Both the position numbers and the translations under genes were made by a program. Shown here piece after piece: positions 63,756 to 64,000 of a stretch of 64,000 bases of DNA. Numbering within the stretch: the stretch's first letter is position 1; each line of letters opens with the position of its first letter. The notes under the pieces were generated by a model. That model did no database searches and was not told the DNA's origin. It saw only the letters and a list, made by a program, of their open reading frames with translations. The DNA comes from Phanerochaete sordida (lineage: Eukaryota > Basidiomycota > Agaricomycetes > Polyporales > Phanerochaetaceae): NCBI GenBank assembly GCA_019973155.2, contig BPQB01000029.1, positions 310,001 through 374,000 on the forward strand, in the 5' to 3' direction.

Positions 63756-64000
63756 TGTAGAGTGCCTAGATGTTGAGCGAACGGTGAAGAGGATAGCAAA
63801 GATGCGCCGCGCTGAGCGGTCATCAACGCGACTGGTTGACGATAAGAAAACGATGGGACCGTGGGACAATAGCTGGTAAGCTTTCCAATGAAAGGAAGTA
63901 AGAAAGTTGCTTATGGTCCGCCGATGCTGCAACAACGACGCGTTTGGCTCAGTGCGCTTTCGCGCCAACCTCCTTGCACGTATACCCCTTGCCCACGACA

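Noticed and set aside
1..64000. CRISPR array, operon or prokaryotic insertion
   Set aside because: No direct-repeat/spacer array and no intron-free gene strings; all recognised genes are eukaryotic in structure.

Overview
The window looks like nuclear DNA of a filamentous basidiomycete, most likely an agaricomycete. Coding exons are GC-rich and cut by many introns of about 50-60 nt with GTRNGT donors and short CTNAY-like branch sites. The tRNA-Tyr gene has an intron after position 37. The resident retrotransposon is a Ty3/gypsy chromovirus, and several F-box and small secreted double-psi beta-barrel genes are present. Gene models below come from reading splice sites by eye; in every spliced model given with exon coordinates the frame closes exactly.

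Layout. 1-0.63 kb: a coding exon running off the left edge (minus). 2.4-3.4 kb: a poorly resolved hypothetical gene. 4.0-4.5 kb: a 15-bp tandem repeat, a 168-bp Tourist-like MITE with TTA target duplications, and intron-containing tRNA-Tyr. 5.0-6.0 kb (minus): a secreted precursor with four near-identical amphipathic peptide repeats separated by Kex2-type sites. 7.1-11.5 kb: a JmjC oxygenase and a Rex1-type RNA exonuclease. 11.7-12.2 kb: a secreted barwin-like protein. 12.8-17.8 kb: a DUF924 relic, a Q-rich protein, and an intact DUF924 gene. 18.3-19.8 kb: an intronless gene with only the zinc-binding part of a retroelement integrase. 20.1-24.5 kb: a 29-exon SNF2/RING helicase.

24.70-35.87 kb is one complete, very young LTR retrotransposon on the minus strand: two 323-bp LTRs differing at one base, a 5-bp GCCCT target duplication, an intact 2691-aa gag-pol polyprotein with a C-terminal chromodomain, and an intact extra 746-aa ORF of unknown function between pol and the 3' LTR.

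36.6-54.5 kb is gene-dense: a small His-rich protein, an SDR, AP-1 beta, exosome subunit Rrp41, a proline-rich protein with a hydrophobic tail, a second DUF924 gene, an F-box protein, a SWI/SNF SWIB subunit, Arp2/3 subunit 5 and a Ufo1-like F-box/WD/UIM protein. 55.8-63.8 kb is looser: a secreted barwin-like gene and its decayed paralogue on the opposite strand, a four-exon gene with no recognisable family, some possible unresolved exons, and an F-box/LRR-like gene.

The housekeeping genes (trafficking, RNA decay, chromatin, actin) do not form one pathway. The parts that stand out are the repeat-peptide precursor, the extra retrotransposon ORF, and five gene models whose first exon is only the start codon ATG.
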